Shown here: positions 17,006 to 26,509 of the stretch, piece by piece | How the letters are laid out: each line of letters opens with the position of its first letter | Numbering within the stretch: position 1 is the first letter of the stretch | Origin: Chryseobacterium gallinarum | GTDB lineage: Bacteria > Bacteroidota > Bacteroidia > Flavobacteriales > Weeksellaceae | Reading direction: 5' to 3' | DNA length: 64,000 bases | Assembly: GCF_001021975.1 (NCBI RefSeq) | Contig: NZ_CP009928.1 | Location: 2,918,001-2,982,000, forward strand | Position numbers and translations under genes: made by a program | Notes under the pieces: generated by a model | The model's input: only the letters and a program-made list of their open reading frames with translations | Databases searched by the model: none | Told to the model about the DNA's origin: nothing

Positions 17006-17363
17006 CCTGAGTCCGGATTAAGAAAATTAAGTATAAAGGCTATAATGACCGGTACCCAGCGCTACCATGAATAGTTATTCTTTATGGGGCTATGACTTCC
17101 ATCTTCCATCTTCCAATCTGATTAAATCAGAATTTCATCCCGGACTGGTGTTATTTAATTCAGTTATTTTTTTAGGGAACCAGGCGGGTTTCTGTTGGCA
17201 ATTTTCTATTTTAAAATGTTAAATTTTAGATATTGTCATAATTTTTTTTAAAATACTGCTGTTTTGACAAAATTATGGCAGATATTTTGATATTGAAACA
17301 TTGCTTATCGATAAGAACTAATGAAACTAATAATCGCTTTTTAACAGTTTAAATAGTATAGTG
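17006..17363. other. Intergenic region upstream of tonB
   Basis: About 355 bases with no convincing open frame. It contains the short direct repeat CCATCTT (twice, near 17098-17112) and an AT-rich block with TTTTGAC near 17271 and TATTTTG near 17284 that could supply the tonB promoter. Nothing else is recognised. Confidence 0.45.
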
Positions 17364-18215
17364 ATGAAACACCAGAACCAAAACCAGGAATTTCGCTTCA
17401 ACGAAGTTCTTTTTGAGCACCGCAATAAAGAATATGGTGCCTATGTATTAAGAAACGAATCAGATAGAATATTAACCAAAGCACTTTTTATCGGAGCCAG
17501 CTTAATGGCGGCTGTGTCGATTACGCCATTCGTAATCTCTGCATTTAAAACAGATGTAGTAGATCACAGACCTCATGATGATGGCAGGAGAATTATTAAA
17601 ATAGTAGAACCACCAGAAATAAAGCCACCTGTAAAAATTATCAAACCTGTACAGCCTGTTGCTCCACCTGATGTGAAAACATATAACAGTATACCTCCTA
17701 TACCATCACGAGATGCTCAGGATAACGTGAAGAAGGATCCTGTCCCTGATGACGCTGTAGCTGGATTAGTAAATAATTTTAAAGGAGATGTGGTAGCGCC
17801 CAATACACATGTACCTACAACAATACCTGTGGCAACAGGTCCGGTAGTTAATACGGCACCGCCAACAATTCCGGAGCCTGCAGTAGATAAAAATAAAATT
17901 GCTGAACCCGGAGAACTGGGTTCCGAAGCCAGTTTTACAGGTGGAATAGATGCATTCAGAAATAAAGTGATGAACAGCTTTGATGGATCAGGTTTTGAAT
18001 CAGATGATGTCATGAAAACTACCATTACTTTTATTGTGGAAATGGATGGTACCATTTCAGGAATCAAAGCTAACGGTGCTAACGCGGATTTTAACAATGA
18101 AGCGATCAGAACCATCAGATCCATTAAAGGAAAATGGACACCTGCAAAAAATAAAAAAGGGGAATTCGTAAGAAGCTATTTTAAATTTCCGATTTCCATG
18201 AAGTTTGAGAATTAA
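17364..18215 (+). CDS. tonB: Energy transducer TonB
   Basis: TonB spans the periplasm and couples proton-motive energy from ExbB/ExbD to outer-membrane TonB-dependent transporters. The 283-residue protein has a cytoplasmic N-terminus (FNEVLFEHRNKEYGAYVLR), one membrane segment at about 41-60, a Pro/Lys-rich spacer (VEPPEIKPPVKIIKPVQPV, about 80-100) and a C-terminal TonB domain (about 200-283). The ATG at 17364 is preferred to the adjoining GTG at 17361. No exbB/exbD is adjacent. The gene precedes parA and is separated from it by a strong hairpin. Confidence 0.88.
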   Translation: MKHQNQNQEFRFNEVLFEHRNKEYGAYVLRNESDRILTKALFIGASLMAAVSITPFVISAFKTDVVDHRPHDDGRRIIKIVEPPEIKPPVKIIKPVQPVAPPDVKTYNSIPPIPSRDAQDNVKKDPVPDDAVAGLVNNFKGDVVAPNTHVPTTIPVATGPVVNTAPPTIPEPAVDKNKIAEPGELGSEASFTGGIDAFRNKVMNSFDGSGFESDDVMKTTITFIVEMDGTISGIKANGANADFNNEAIRTIRSIKGKWTPAKNKKGEFVRSYFKFPISMKFEN

Positions 18216-18240
18216 TCCCTAAAAAGATATTTTAAATAGT

Positions 18241-18278
18241 TATCCACAAAGATTTTTTTTTGTGGATAATTTTTTTAA
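18241..18278 (+). terminator. Hairpin made of two inverted DnaA-box sequences; tonB terminator
   Basis: TTATCCACA (18241-18249) and TGTGGATAA (18262-18270) form an inverted pair extended to 11 bp, and a T-run follows (18271-18277). As RNA it is a good terminator for tonB. As DNA both arms equal the canonical DnaA-box sequence, just upstream of parA, so a replication-related role cannot be excluded. Confidence 0.7.
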
Positions 18279-18332
18279 TTGTTAAATTGCTTATTAACAA
18301 TATTTTAACTCGATTTTGCTTTTAGGCATTCA

Positions 18333-18361
18333 TTGGGAGCAAAGAAAAAAGTGTATTTTTG
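18333..18361 (+). promoter_or_regulatory. Promoter of parAB operon
   Basis: TTG (18333-18335) and TATTTTTG (18354-18361) are 18 bases apart. Transcription would start near 18368, which rules out the TTG start at 18359 and supports the ATG at 18380. Confidence 0.65.
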
Positions 18362-18379
18362 AAACTTAAAGTTCTAACA

Positions 18380-19153
18380 ATGGCAAAAATCATAGGTATT
18401 GCTAATCAAAAAGGAGGAGTCGGAAAGACTACTACCGCTGTAAATTTGGCAGCAGCATTAGGAGTATTGGAAAAAAGAATATTAATCATTGACGCTGACC
18501 CCCAGGCTAACGCTACTTCGGGGCTGGGTGTGGAAGATGTTCAGTATTCTACATATAACCTGCTGGAGCACAGTGCAGATACTAGAGTTTGTATCAAAAG
18601 GACTGCTACTCCGAATCTGGATATTATTCCGTCACATATAGACCTGGTAGCGGCTGAAATTGAATTGGTAGATAAAGAAGATCGTGAGTATATGCTGAAA
18701 AAAGCATTGGCAAGCGTAAGAGACGATTATGACTATATCATCATCGATTGTGCACCGAGTTTAGGTCTTATTACGGTAAATGCACTAACGGCTGCAGACT
18801 CCGTAATCATTCCGATTCAGTGTGAATACTTTGCATTGGAGGGATTGGGGAAATTGTTGAATACCGTTAAAAATGTTCAGAAGATTCATAATAAAGATCT
18901 TGGAATAGAAGGTCTTCTTCTTACCATGTACGACAGCAGGTTAAGACTATCCAATCAGGTCGTGGAAGAAGTGAATTTACATTTCCCTGAAATGGTTTTT
19001 GAAACCATTATCAGCAGAAACGTAAGACTGAGCGAAGCACCGAGCTTCGGGGAAAGCATTCTGAATTATGATGCCGAAAGCAAAGGAGCGGTTCAATACA
19101 TTCAGCTCGCTGAAGAAGTTCTTTTGAAGAACGAAAATTTAGTAAAGAATTAA
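18380..19153 (+). CDS. parA: ParA family chromosome-partition ATPase
   Basis: A 257-residue deviant-Walker ATPase that, with ParB and parS sites, segregates chromosome origins. KGGVGKTT (11-18) carries both signature lysines, DADPQ follows at 38-42, and the Walker B region is DYIIIDCAPSLG. The start is set by the promoter box that ends at 18361. It begins the conserved flavobacterial order parA-parB-DUF5683-dapB-lepB-wbqC. I did not find an obvious parS palindrome in the window by eye. Confidence 0.95.
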   Translation: MAKIIGIANQKGGVGKTTTAVNLAAALGVLEKRILIIDADPQANATSGLGVEDVQYSTYNLLEHSADTRVCIKRTATPNLDIIPSHIDLVAAEIELVDKEDREYMLKKALASVRDDYDYIIIDCAPSLGLITVNALTAADSVIIPIQCEYFALEGLGKLLNTVKNVQKIHNKDLGIEGLLLTMYDSRLRLSNQVVEEVNLHFPEMVFETIISRNVRLSEAPSFGESILNYDAESKGAVQYIQLAEEVLLKNENLVKN

Positions 19154-19222
19154 ATTAATAATAAATGGCCAATGGGTGAATGCTGAGCGTCACCCGTCAA
19201 ACATCATTTATCAATTATATCT
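19154..19222. repeat. Short hairpin repeat between parA and parB
   Basis: GGGTGA (19176-19181) and TCACCC (19191-19196) form a small inverted repeat within AT-rich sequence that resembles the ATGATGAATGG-type repeat downstream of dapB. It is not coding. Confidence 0.35.
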
Positions 19223-20113
19223 ATGAAGGACAAAAAAAGAGCTATGGGGCGTGGCTTGGGAGCCATTTTAAGTGCAGAATCGAAAGCGAGTATCAATTCG
19301 GCTACCGATGAAGGTGCAGATAAGTTTGTGGGGAATATCGTAGAAGTAGCCCTTGAAGATATCTATCCGAATCCAACGCAGCCGAGAACTTATTTTGATG
19401 AAAAAGCATTAAACGAACTGGCACAGTCAATCAAAAACTTAGGAGTAATCCAACCGATTACCCTGAGAAAAGATGGCGAAAAGTTTGAAATCATATCCGG
19501 GGAAAGACGTTACAGGGCAACAAAAATTGCCGGTTTAACAACGATTCCCGCCTATATCCGTTTGGTAAACGATCAGGAACTTCTGGAGATGGCTCTTGTT
19601 GAAAACATTCAGAGAGAAGATCTTGATGCAATAGAAATTGCACTTACCTATCATAGACTTTTGGAAGAAATAGGGCTTACCCAGGAAAACCTGAGCCAGA
19701 GGATAGGAAAGGACAGAAGTACGATTACAAACTCAATCAGGTTATTGAGGTTAAATCCGGATATCCAGAATGCGATCAGAAGTGGTGAGATTTCCGCAGG
19801 ACACGGAAGAGCCATTATCAGTTTGGAAAATGAAGAAGACCAGCAGGTGCTGTTTGAACTGATCGTTAAAGAAAAATTAAACGTTCGCCAGGCAGAACAG
19901 GCTGCAGCTGCCTTGAAAAACCCAAAATCTCCCGCAGCAAAAAAAGCAAAAGCAGAGCTTTCCAATAATTATAAAAGAGCCCAGAAGACCATTGCTGATA
20001 TTCTGGACGTAAAAGTAGAGATCAAAGCCTCTGGAAACGGTAAAAAAGGTAAAATTGTCCTGGACTTCAAAAACGAAGAAGAACTGGAGTATATTTTGTC
20101 TCACATTAAATAA
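19223..20113 (+). CDS. parB: ParB/Spo0J family partition protein
   Basis: A DNA-binding CTP-dependent clamp that loads at parS. The 296 residues contain the ParB N-terminal domain (about 37-125) with PTQPR (51-55) and the CTP-site motif GERRYRA (93-99), a helix-turn-helix region (about 130-195, GLTQENLSQRIGKDRSTI) and a C-terminal dimerisation part. Its stop overlaps the next ATG in TAATG, so the DUF5683 gene is translationally coupled. Confidence 0.95.
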   Translation: MKDKKRAMGRGLGAILSAESKASINSATDEGADKFVGNIVEVALEDIYPNPTQPRTYFDEKALNELAQSIKNLGVIQPITLRKDGEKFEIISGERRYRATKIAGLTTIPAYIRLVNDQELLEMALVENIQREDLDAIEIALTYHRLLEEIGLTQENLSQRIGKDRSTITNSIRLLRLNPDIQNAIRSGEISAGHGRAIISLENEEDQQVLFELIVKEKLNVRQAEQAAAALKNPKSPAAKKAKAELSNNYKRAQKTIADILDVKVEIKASGNGKKGKIVLDFKNEEELEYILSHIK

Positions 20114-20751
20114 TGAAGAACATACTTTTCACATTTTTCCTATGCATCACTGCACTGGCTTATTCACAAGTCAGTCCTGCTGATACTGTTCGTGTACCTG
20201 ATCTTCCAAAAGAAGAAGTGCCGGCAGTGAAACCTGGGAAAACAGAATCTAAAATTATTGCCGACCTTGAAAAAGCCAATGGCCCCACAAGAAAAACAAT
20301 AAAATTGAATCCTACCAGAGCAGGATTATATTCTGCAGTTTTACCGGGATTAGGACAGTATTATAACAAAAAATACTGGAAAATTCCCATCGTATGGGGA
20401 GCCGTAGGAGCAGGAGTAGGTATTGCAGTCTGGAATGACAATCAGTACAAAAAATACCGCGAATATTATGTCGCTAAATTGAATGGTACCCCTAATGAGT
20501 TCGTAGACAGCCATCCCTGGTTGGACAAAAGAGCATTGGGAAATGCCCAGGACAGGGCAAAAAGGCAAAGAGACTATGCGATTGCCATTACGGGATTAAT
20601 CTATATTCTGAATATTGTAGATGCAGTAGTGGACGCTCACCTTTACGAAAGCCGCCATGACCCGGATCTTACTTTTAAACCCGCGGTTATCCAGGATCAA
20701 TATGGCTATGACCCTCCTAAAACAGGACTAAGTTTAAGTTATAGATTTTAA
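20113..20751 (+). CDS. DUF5683 membrane protein
   Basis: The 212-residue protein has a signal peptide (MKNILFTFFLCITALAYSQ), a Pro/Glu-rich spacer, and the DUF5683 core with RAGLYSAVLPGLGQYYNKKYW (about 68-88), an adjacent hydrophobic segment (about 92-110) and another at about 157-175. It is probably an envelope protein. Its start overlaps the parB stop by one base, a conserved link to the partition genes whose meaning is unknown. The C-terminus SLSYRF resembles a beta-barrel end, but the protein is too helical for a barrel. Confidence 0.85.
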   Translation: MKNILFTFFLCITALAYSQVSPADTVRVPDLPKEEVPAVKPGKTESKIIADLEKANGPTRKTIKLNPTRAGLYSAVLPGLGQYYNKKYWKIPIVWGAVGAGVGIAVWNDNQYKKYREYYVAKLNGTPNEFVDSHPWLDKRALGNAQDRAKRQRDYAIAITGLIYILNIVDAVVDAHLYESRHDPDLTFKPAVIQDQYGYDPPKTGLSLSYRF

Positions 20752-20846
20752 ATATAAATCATAGCACTATAGGGCTGAACCTTTCGAGTCATTAAAAATA
20801 AATATATCCTAAGCAATAATTAGGATCACAGAAATACAAAGAATAT

Positions 20847-21548
20847 ATGAGAATAGCATTAGTTGGCTACGGCAAAATGGGTAAGATCATTGATGAGATC
20901 GCACAGAAAAGAGGTCATGAAGTAGTTGCCCGCCTGAAGGAAACCCCAACTGCTGAAAATCTTAATAATCCGGATGTTGTAATTGAGTTCTCCCTGCCGG
21001 AAGTTGCATTTGATAACATTAAAGCTTGTCTTGAAAATAATATCCCGGTGATCTGCGGGACGACAGGGTGGCTGGAGAAAAAAGCTGAAATTGAAAGACT
21101 GACGGTTGAAAATAATACAGCATTCCTGTATGGCTCAAATTTTAGTTTGGGAGTAAACCTGTTTTTTGCTCTTAATGAAAAGCTTGCTGATTTAATGAAA
21201 AACGTGGATGAATATTCCTGTCAGCTGGAAGAAATTCACCATATCCATAAAAAAGACGCACCTAGTGGAACCGCTATTTCCATTGCGGAAGGAATTATCA
21301 ATAATAATCCGAAGTTTGAAGCCTGGAAACTGGAAGAAACACAAGGTAACCAGCTTGGGATTTTTGCCGTACGGGAAGATGAAGTTCCGGGGACACACAG
21401 CGTTTTCTACAGAAGTGAAGTAGACGAAATCGAAATCAAACATACCGCTTTCAACAGAAACGGATTTGCATTGGGAGCTGTAGTGGCAGCCGAATGGATT
21501 AAAGACAAAAAAGGAAACTTCGGAATGAAAGATGTTTTAGGGCTTTAA
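20847..21548 (+). CDS. dapB: 4-Hydroxy-tetrahydrodipicolinate reductase
   Basis: It is the second committed enzyme of lysine/diaminopimelate synthesis, supplying peptidoglycan precursor. The nucleotide-binding GYGKMG is at 7-12, CGTTGW at 70-75 and the catalytic HHIHKKDAPSGTA at 131-143. The 233-residue form is short compared with E. coli DapB but usual for Bacteroidota. It is part of the parAB-lepB run, preceded by a small hairpin gap. Confidence 0.96.
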   Translation: MRIALVGYGKMGKIIDEIAQKRGHEVVARLKETPTAENLNNPDVVIEFSLPEVAFDNIKACLENNIPVICGTTGWLEKKAEIERLTVENNTAFLYGSNFSLGVNLFFALNEKLADLMKNVDEYSCQLEEIHHIHKKDAPSGTAISIAEGIINNNPKFEAWKLEETQGNQLGIFAVREDEVPGTHSVFYRSEVDEIEIKHTAFNRNGFALGAVVAAEWIKDKKGNFGMKDVLGL

Positions 21549-21669
21549 TTTGTAACAAATTCTTTAAATTGCATACCAATAACAGGAAATGATGAATGGT
21601 AAATTGTACATAGCAACGCTGTATCATTTATTACTCATCATTTATATCTAGAATAGGCACAAAAAATTT
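21549..21669. repeat. Imperfect hairpin repeat downstream of dapB
   Basis: AATGATGAATGGTAAAT (from about 21589) is roughly the inverse of ATTTATTACTCATCATT (from about 21626). The whole gap can fold as a long imperfect stem. It resembles other intergenic repeats in this window and carries no open frame. Confidence 0.45.
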
Positions 21670-23316
21670 ATGAATTATTTTTTAACTTATACAGTATATG
21701 TTCTCATTTTATCCGTATTAATGGGGATTTCAACATGGAAGCTGTTCAAAAAAATGGGTTATAGCCCTTTATTTGCATTTATACCTTTCTATAATTATTT
21801 CATTATTCTGAAAGAAACCAAACATCCGAAATGGTGGGCAGTTCTGTCTTATCTTCCGATAGTGGGACCTATCATGATGTCTGTCTTTCATCTTTATTTA
21901 ATGAAGAAGTTTGGAAAGACCCTTTTCAAAGACCAGTTTCTTACGGTAATCCTGCCGTTTATCTATATGGCTGTTGTAAACTATGCTAAAGATACAGAAC
22001 TTGAAGACGAAAGTTCAAACGAACTGTTTCTTACCGATGAAGAGAAAAATGCAAAAAAGAAAGATACATTTTTTGGCTCTATTACTTTTGCAGTTGTTTT
22101 TGCTACCATCATTCATGTTTTTATCACACAGCCGTTCGGAATTCCTACAGGATCTATGGAAAGAACATTACTGGTAGGAGACTTCCTTTTCGTTAATAAA
22201 TGGAGCTATGGGTACAGACTTCCGATGCGTCCGTTAGCCATTCCTTTCCTTCAGGGAACAATTATGGATACAGGACAGAAAGGAAATCCTAAGGATGATC
22301 CGAAATCTTATGTAGATGGAGTGAAACTGCCTTACACCAGAATATTACAATTTAATAAGCCTCAGAAAAATGATGTGGTTGTTTTTAACTATCCTCAGGA
22401 TTCCGTACATACCGCGATCGATCGAAAAGATCCTTATGTAAAAAGATGTGTAGCGACTGCGGGTGATACTTTTGAAATGAGAGCCGGAAGACTTTTCGTC
22501 AATGGCAAACCGGAAACTGTTTTAGGGGATCAGGAGGTACAGCATAGATATATTGTAAATACGGGAAGCCAACTGGATATCCCGACATTGTACAATACAT
22601 ATGGTTTCTTACCTGTTCAGGAAGTACAGACTGATAAAGGATATCTTTACGCTTTTCAGGGCCTGACGGATAAAACTGCGAAAGAAATCAAAGAACTTCC
22701 TCAGGTGATTGATATGAAAGAAGAAGTCTCACCAAAAGGAGAAGCTGCAGTATATTATAGAGACGAAGCCAAAACAAAAATCGATACAACCCAATCTATT
22801 TTCCCGATCAACAAACCATGGAATCAGGACTGGTACGGACCGGTTAGAATTCCTAAAAAAGGTGATGTCGTGGCAATTAATGCCGAAACACTTCCAATGT
22901 ATCAATGGATTATTTCTGAATATGAGCACAACAGTCTCGAAAATAAAAACGGAAAAATTTTCATTAATGGAAAAGAAGCTACTCAATATACTATCCAGCA
23001 GGACTATTATATGATGGTGGGAGATAATAGAGATGCTTCTTTAGATGCCAGATTCTTTGGTTTCGTACCGGAAGAGAATATCGTAGGAAAGCCCATGTTT
23101 ACCTGGATGAGCCTTCAGGGAGCTTTCAAAGACGGTAGTTCCACATATCAGGCACCATTCAAGATCCGTTGGGACAGAATGTTCAAAGCTACCAATACAG
23201 GAGAAGCCAACAAAACATCTTACTGGTGGATTGCAGCTATGATCCTGATCCTGTTTTTCGGATGGGAATACTTTGTGAAATTATTCAGAAAGAAAAAGAC
23301 AGAAGACGAATTATAA
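21670..23316 (+). CDS. lepB: Signal peptidase I, enlarged flavobacterial type
   Basis: It cleaves signal peptides of exported proteins at the periplasmic face of the inner membrane. The 548-residue protein has N-terminal membrane segments (about 5-25, 33-47, 56-75, 90-105) and another at 135-155, the nucleophile in PTGSMERTL (Ser162), the general base in DPYVKRCVATAGD (Lys258) and GDNRDASLDAR at 451-461. About 170 residues are inserted between the Lys box and the last box, and a C-terminal membrane segment (about 516-535) follows. The size is larger than in E. coli (about 320) but common in this phylum. Confidence 0.94.
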   Translation: MNYFLTYTVYVLILSVLMGISTWKLFKKMGYSPLFAFIPFYNYFIILKETKHPKWWAVLSYLPIVGPIMMSVFHLYLMKKFGKTLFKDQFLTVILPFIYMAVVNYAKDTELEDESSNELFLTDEEKNAKKKDTFFGSITFAVVFATIIHVFITQPFGIPTGSMERTLLVGDFLFVNKWSYGYRLPMRPLAIPFLQGTIMDTGQKGNPKDDPKSYVDGVKLPYTRILQFNKPQKNDVVVFNYPQDSVHTAIDRKDPYVKRCVATAGDTFEMRAGRLFVNGKPETVLGDQEVQHRYIVNTGSQLDIPTLYNTYGFLPVQEVQTDKGYLYAFQGLTDKTAKEIKELPQVIDMKEEVSPKGEAAVYYRDEAKTKIDTTQSIFPINKPWNQDWYGPVRIPKKGDVVAINAETLPMYQWIISEYEHNSLENKNGKIFINGKEATQYTIQQDYYMMVGDNRDASLDARFFGFVPEENIVGKPMFTWMSLQGAFKDGSSTYQAPFKIRWDRMFKATNTGEANKTSYWWIAAMILILFFGWEYFVKLFRKKKTEDEL

Positions 23317-23340
23317 AATAAAATTAAACTTAAAATAGAA

Positions 23341-23369
23341 TGAAGTATTTGAAAAAATACTTCATTTTT
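23341..23369 (+). terminator. Terminator of lepB
   Basis: TGAAGTATTT (23341-23350) pairs perfectly with AAATACTTCA (23355-23364) and a T-run follows. The next gene starts only six bases later, so the run may also form part of its promoter (CATTTTTGC). Confidence 0.75.
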
Positions 23370-23374
23370 GCATT

Positions 23375-23995
23375 ATGAATATGAAGAATGTATTATTGCC
23401 GGTATTTTATATGCCCCCGGTTTCATGGTTTTCAGTGTTTTTGAATGCTGAGAATGAAATTACGCTGGAACAGTTTGAAAACTTTCCAAAACAGACCTAT
23501 AGAAACAGAGCCAATATTTATGGTGCGAACGGGAAACTTTCTTTGATAATCCCTATTCATCATAATGGAAAAAGGGAAATGAAAGATATTGAGATTTCCT
23601 ATCGTGAAGATTGGAGAACCCTTCATTGGAAATCAATTAAAACGGCATATCAGAGTTCTCCCTATTTCGAATACTATGAAGACAAATTCAGGAAAATTTT
23701 TGATCTGAAAGAAAAATTTCTTTTGGATTTTAACCTTAAGGGGCTTGAAATTATCCAACAGATATTAAAAACAGAAAAGGCACAGTCTTTGAATGAAGAG
23801 TATATCAAAAATCCTGAATGCGTCAATTTAAGGGAAAAATTCTCCGCAAAACTTCCTTCGGAATTTGAAATGGAGGAATATTACCAGACATTCTCTGATA
23901 AGTTCGGATTTTTGAAAGATTTATCAGTTCTGGACCTTATATGTAACAAAGGCCCTGAATCTCTTACTTATATAAAAAATGTTAAACAATTATAG
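23375..23995 (+). CDS. WbqC family protein
   Basis: The 206-residue product matches the WbqC-like family by its start (LLPVFYMPPVSWF), the block NRANIYGANGKLSLIIPI and the HWKSIKTAYQSSPYFEYYED segment (about 88-107). Related proteins occur in some O-antigen clusters, but this copy sits in the conserved parA-lepB housekeeping run, so a general role is more likely. Biochemical activity is not established as far as I know. The ATG at 23375 and one at 23381 are both possible starts. Confidence 0.85.
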   Translation: MNMKNVLLPVFYMPPVSWFSVFLNAENEITLEQFENFPKQTYRNRANIYGANGKLSLIIPIHHNGKREMKDIEISYREDWRTLHWKSIKTAYQSSPYFEYYEDKFRKIFDLKEKFLLDFNLKGLEIIQQILKTEKAQSLNEEYIKNPECVNLREKFSAKLPSEFEMEEYYQTFSDKFGFLKDLSVLDLICNKGPESLTYIKNVKQL

Positions 23996-24160
23996 AAAGA
24001 TGAAATCGCACGGAATTTCCTGTATGTATAATCCAAGAAGGGCGATGACATGATTTAATAAAATAAAATATCAATATATGAAACGCCTGTGCTCAATTGA
24101 CGGTCAAGAGCTATGAGATGTGGCGTTATTCGACTTATAAATAATAATAAAAATATACGA

Positions 24161-25870
24161 ATGAAAAAGGTATTGTTAGCCGCTGTTTTTTTAGCGGGTT
24201 TTAGTTTCTCTTACGCGCAGGAAGCTAAAGGAAAAAATACAGATCCGAAAGAAGACAAAGATCTGATGACCTGGTATCATAAAGACTTTTCCGCTACTAA
24301 AGTATATGGGGTAAATACAGAAAATGCATACAAATATCTGGAATCAAAAGGATTAAAGCCGAAAACCGTAGTCGTTGGGGTGCTGGACAGTGGAGTGCAG
24401 GTAGATCACCCGGGATTGGTGAAAAATATTTGGTCCAATCCTAATGAAGTTCCGGGAAATGGCAAAGATGATGATGGAAACGGATATATCGATGATGTAC
24501 ACGGATGGAACTTTATAGGAGGAAAAAACGGGGATGTTGATATTGATAATATGGAAGTAACAAGAGTAGTTGCTAAATATCAATCTGTTTTTGAAGGTGA
24601 TGACTCGGTAAAGAACAAAGCCAACCAGGCTAAAATGCCGGAAGAATTTGCGATGTATATGAAGGCGAAAGAGCTTTTCAATAAAAAAAGCATGGAAGCC
24701 AAGCAAAACTTCAAAACTTATTCTATGATCAATGAGCTGGTTCCTAATATGGTGAAGTTGTTAGGCGGGAAATCAGTAACTGCCCAGAATATTTCAGCAA
24801 TAAAAGCACCTACGGACCAGAAAGATGCCATTGCTTTAAATATTTTAGCTCAGGTCTCTCAAAGTCCGGAATTTCAGGGGAAATCATCTGAGGAATTTGA
24901 AAAAGCTATTAAAGAGCAGATGAAGGAGGCTATTGATTATTATGCACCACAGGCTAAGCAATACGATCTGAGTTATGACACCAGAAAAGAAATTGTAGGA
25001 GATAATTATGATGATTATTCTGAGAAGAATTATGGAAATAATCATTATGAAGGACCTGATGCCGAACACGGAACCCATGTGGCAGGCATTATCGCCGGAC
25101 TTCCGCAAGGAAAAGAAGTCCAATATGGGGTAGCTTCCAAAGTAGCCAAGATCATGTCTGTAAGAACAGTGCCTAACGGTGATGAAAGAGATAAAGATGT
25201 TGCCAATGCTATCAGATATGCTGTGGATAATGGGGCTAAAATTTTAAATATGAGCTTTGGTAAGCCGGTTTCACCAGGTAAAAACGTTGTATGGGATGCT
25301 TTTAAATATGCGGAAGATAAAGGAGTGCTTTTAGTAAAAGCCGCGGGTAATGAAAATGAAGATGTTGCAGAGCATTTGGCATTTCCTACCAATTTCAAAA
25401 ATGCTACCGATGAAAAACCGTTTGTAAGTAATGTTCTTGTAGTAGGGGCAAGTACCAATAAAAATAATGCATTGAGAGCAGATTTCTCCAATTATAACAA
25501 GAAAATGGTGAACGTTTTTGCTCCGGGAGAAGAAATTTATTCTACCGTTCCTAAAAATGAATACAAATACCTTCAGGGAACATCTATGGCATCCCCGGTG
25601 GTAGCGGGTGGTGCTGCAATATTGCTTGCTTACATGCCTGAGCTTAAACCTTATCAGATTATTGAAGCTCTTGTAAAATCCAGCAACTCCAATACAGAAA
25701 ACGGATTTGCAGATTATTCCCAGGCTGGAGGTGTTATTGACCTGAAAAAAGCAGCAGAATATGCCTATACTAATTTTTATAATGGTAAGACGTCCAACAG
25801 TACAGGTAAAAAAGCTTCGAGACGTATGACCAATGAAGTCAAATCCGTAAAAAAGGCTGTTAAAAAATAA
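24161..25870 (+). CDS. Secreted S8 subtilisin-like serine protease
   Basis: The start is the ATG at 24161, which begins a signal peptide (MKKVLLAAVFLAGFSFSYAQ); the upstream frame from 24113 lacks sense. The mature enzyme has Asp76 in VLDSGVQ, His303 in EHGTHVAG, Asn397 in AAGN and Ser475 in GTSMASP. About 225 residues lie between the Asp and His motifs, much longer than in subtilisin, and contain Ca-binding-like DDDGNGYIDD (103-112) and a helical charged insert. No C-terminal secretion (type IX) domain is seen. The Lys/Arg-rich end is unusual. A clear terminator follows. Confidence 0.92.
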   Translation: MKKVLLAAVFLAGFSFSYAQEAKGKNTDPKEDKDLMTWYHKDFSATKVYGVNTENAYKYLESKGLKPKTVVVGVLDSGVQVDHPGLVKNIWSNPNEVPGNGKDDDGNGYIDDVHGWNFIGGKNGDVDIDNMEVTRVVAKYQSVFEGDDSVKNKANQAKMPEEFAMYMKAKELFNKKSMEAKQNFKTYSMINELVPNMVKLLGGKSVTAQNISAIKAPTDQKDAIALNILAQVSQSPEFQGKSSEEFEKAIKEQMKEAIDYYAPQAKQYDLSYDTRKEIVGDNYDDYSEKNYGNNHYEGPDAEHGTHVAGIIAGLPQGKEVQYGVASKVAKIMSVRTVPNGDERDKDVANAIRYAVDNGAKILNMSFGKPVSPGKNVVWDAFKYAEDKGVLLVKAAGNENEDVAEHLAFPTNFKNATDEKPFVSNVLVVGASTNKNNALRADFSNYNKKMVNVFAPGEEIYSTVPKNEYKYLQGTSMASPVVAGGAAILLAYMPELKPYQIIEALVKSSNSNTENGFADYSQAGGVIDLKKAAEYAYTNFYNGKTSNSTGKKASRRMTNEVKSVKKAVKK

Positions 25871-25901
25871 TTTATCTTCCTGTGTTTAAGGAGAAACCAT
25901 A

Positions 25902-25929
25902 AAAAGTCCGAATTTTTTCGGACTTTTTA
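25902..25929 (+). terminator. Terminator of subtilase gene
   Basis: AAAAAGTCCGA (25902-25912) pairs with TCGGACTTTTT (25919-25929) around a T-rich loop, followed by further Ts. Confidence 0.85.
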
Positions 25930-25994
25930 TTTTTTATTTTCAATTTTGGCACGGTTTTTTGTAACTTTATAATAACAAAATAATAAACAACAAA

Positions 25995-26486
25995 ATGAAA
26001 AAGTTACTACTTGCAGGGATGTTAGGAACATCACTTTTTGCAGTGTCTTGTTCCTCCGTGAATAAAGCGGCTACATCTCAAAATCAAAGAGCAGAATTCC
26101 TTAAATTAAAAGGAGACTGGCAGATTGTGAGCGTAGATTACGAAAAAGGATATAAAATTAAACCTTTTGATGAAGGTGCAGATGCCCAGTGTTTCGTGGG
26201 AAGCCACTGGAGACTGATTCCTAATAACTGGACAGGAGCATATACTTTAAATGGAGGAGGAAATTGTCCGGCCATTACACAGCCTATCAAATTTGAAATA
26301 AAAAACGGTGATACGTTTATGTTTAAGAAAATTGCTGCAGGTACTAAAGCCAAACAAAATACAGCAGGGTATACTCTTACAGTAATCAATCAGACTACAG
26401 ATCAGTTCTCTCTTCAACAAGATGTTCCTTTTGAAGGAGGAAGCGTAAAAGTTGTTTACAACTTCCACAGAACAGGAATGAAATAA
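25995..26486 (+). CDS. Lipocalin-like lipoprotein
   Basis: A 163-residue lipoprotein with lipobox FAVSC (Cys19). The mature part opens with LKGDWQIVSVDY, a typical lipocalin-type first strand, followed by alternating beta-strands and a conserved-looking pair of cysteines (in AQCFVG and GGGNCP). It is expected on the periplasmic or outer-membrane side. The gene lies 23 bases before the OmpA-family gene and is probably co-transcribed with it. Ligand unknown. Confidence 0.8.
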   Translation: MKKLLLAGMLGTSLFAVSCSSVNKAATSQNQRAEFLKLKGDWQIVSVDYEKGYKIKPFDEGADAQCFVGSHWRLIPNNWTGAYTLNGGGNCPAITQPIKFEIKNGDTFMFKKIAAGTKAKQNTAGYTLTVINQTTDQFSLQQDVPFEGGSVKVVYNFHRTGMK

Positions 26487-26509
26487 TTTATAACATAAAA
26501 GATAAAAAA

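Noticed and set aside
24884..25491. Long minus-strand frames opposite the subtilase gene
   Set aside because: They mirror the protease coding region, and the plus-strand catalytic motifs leave no doubt which strand codes.
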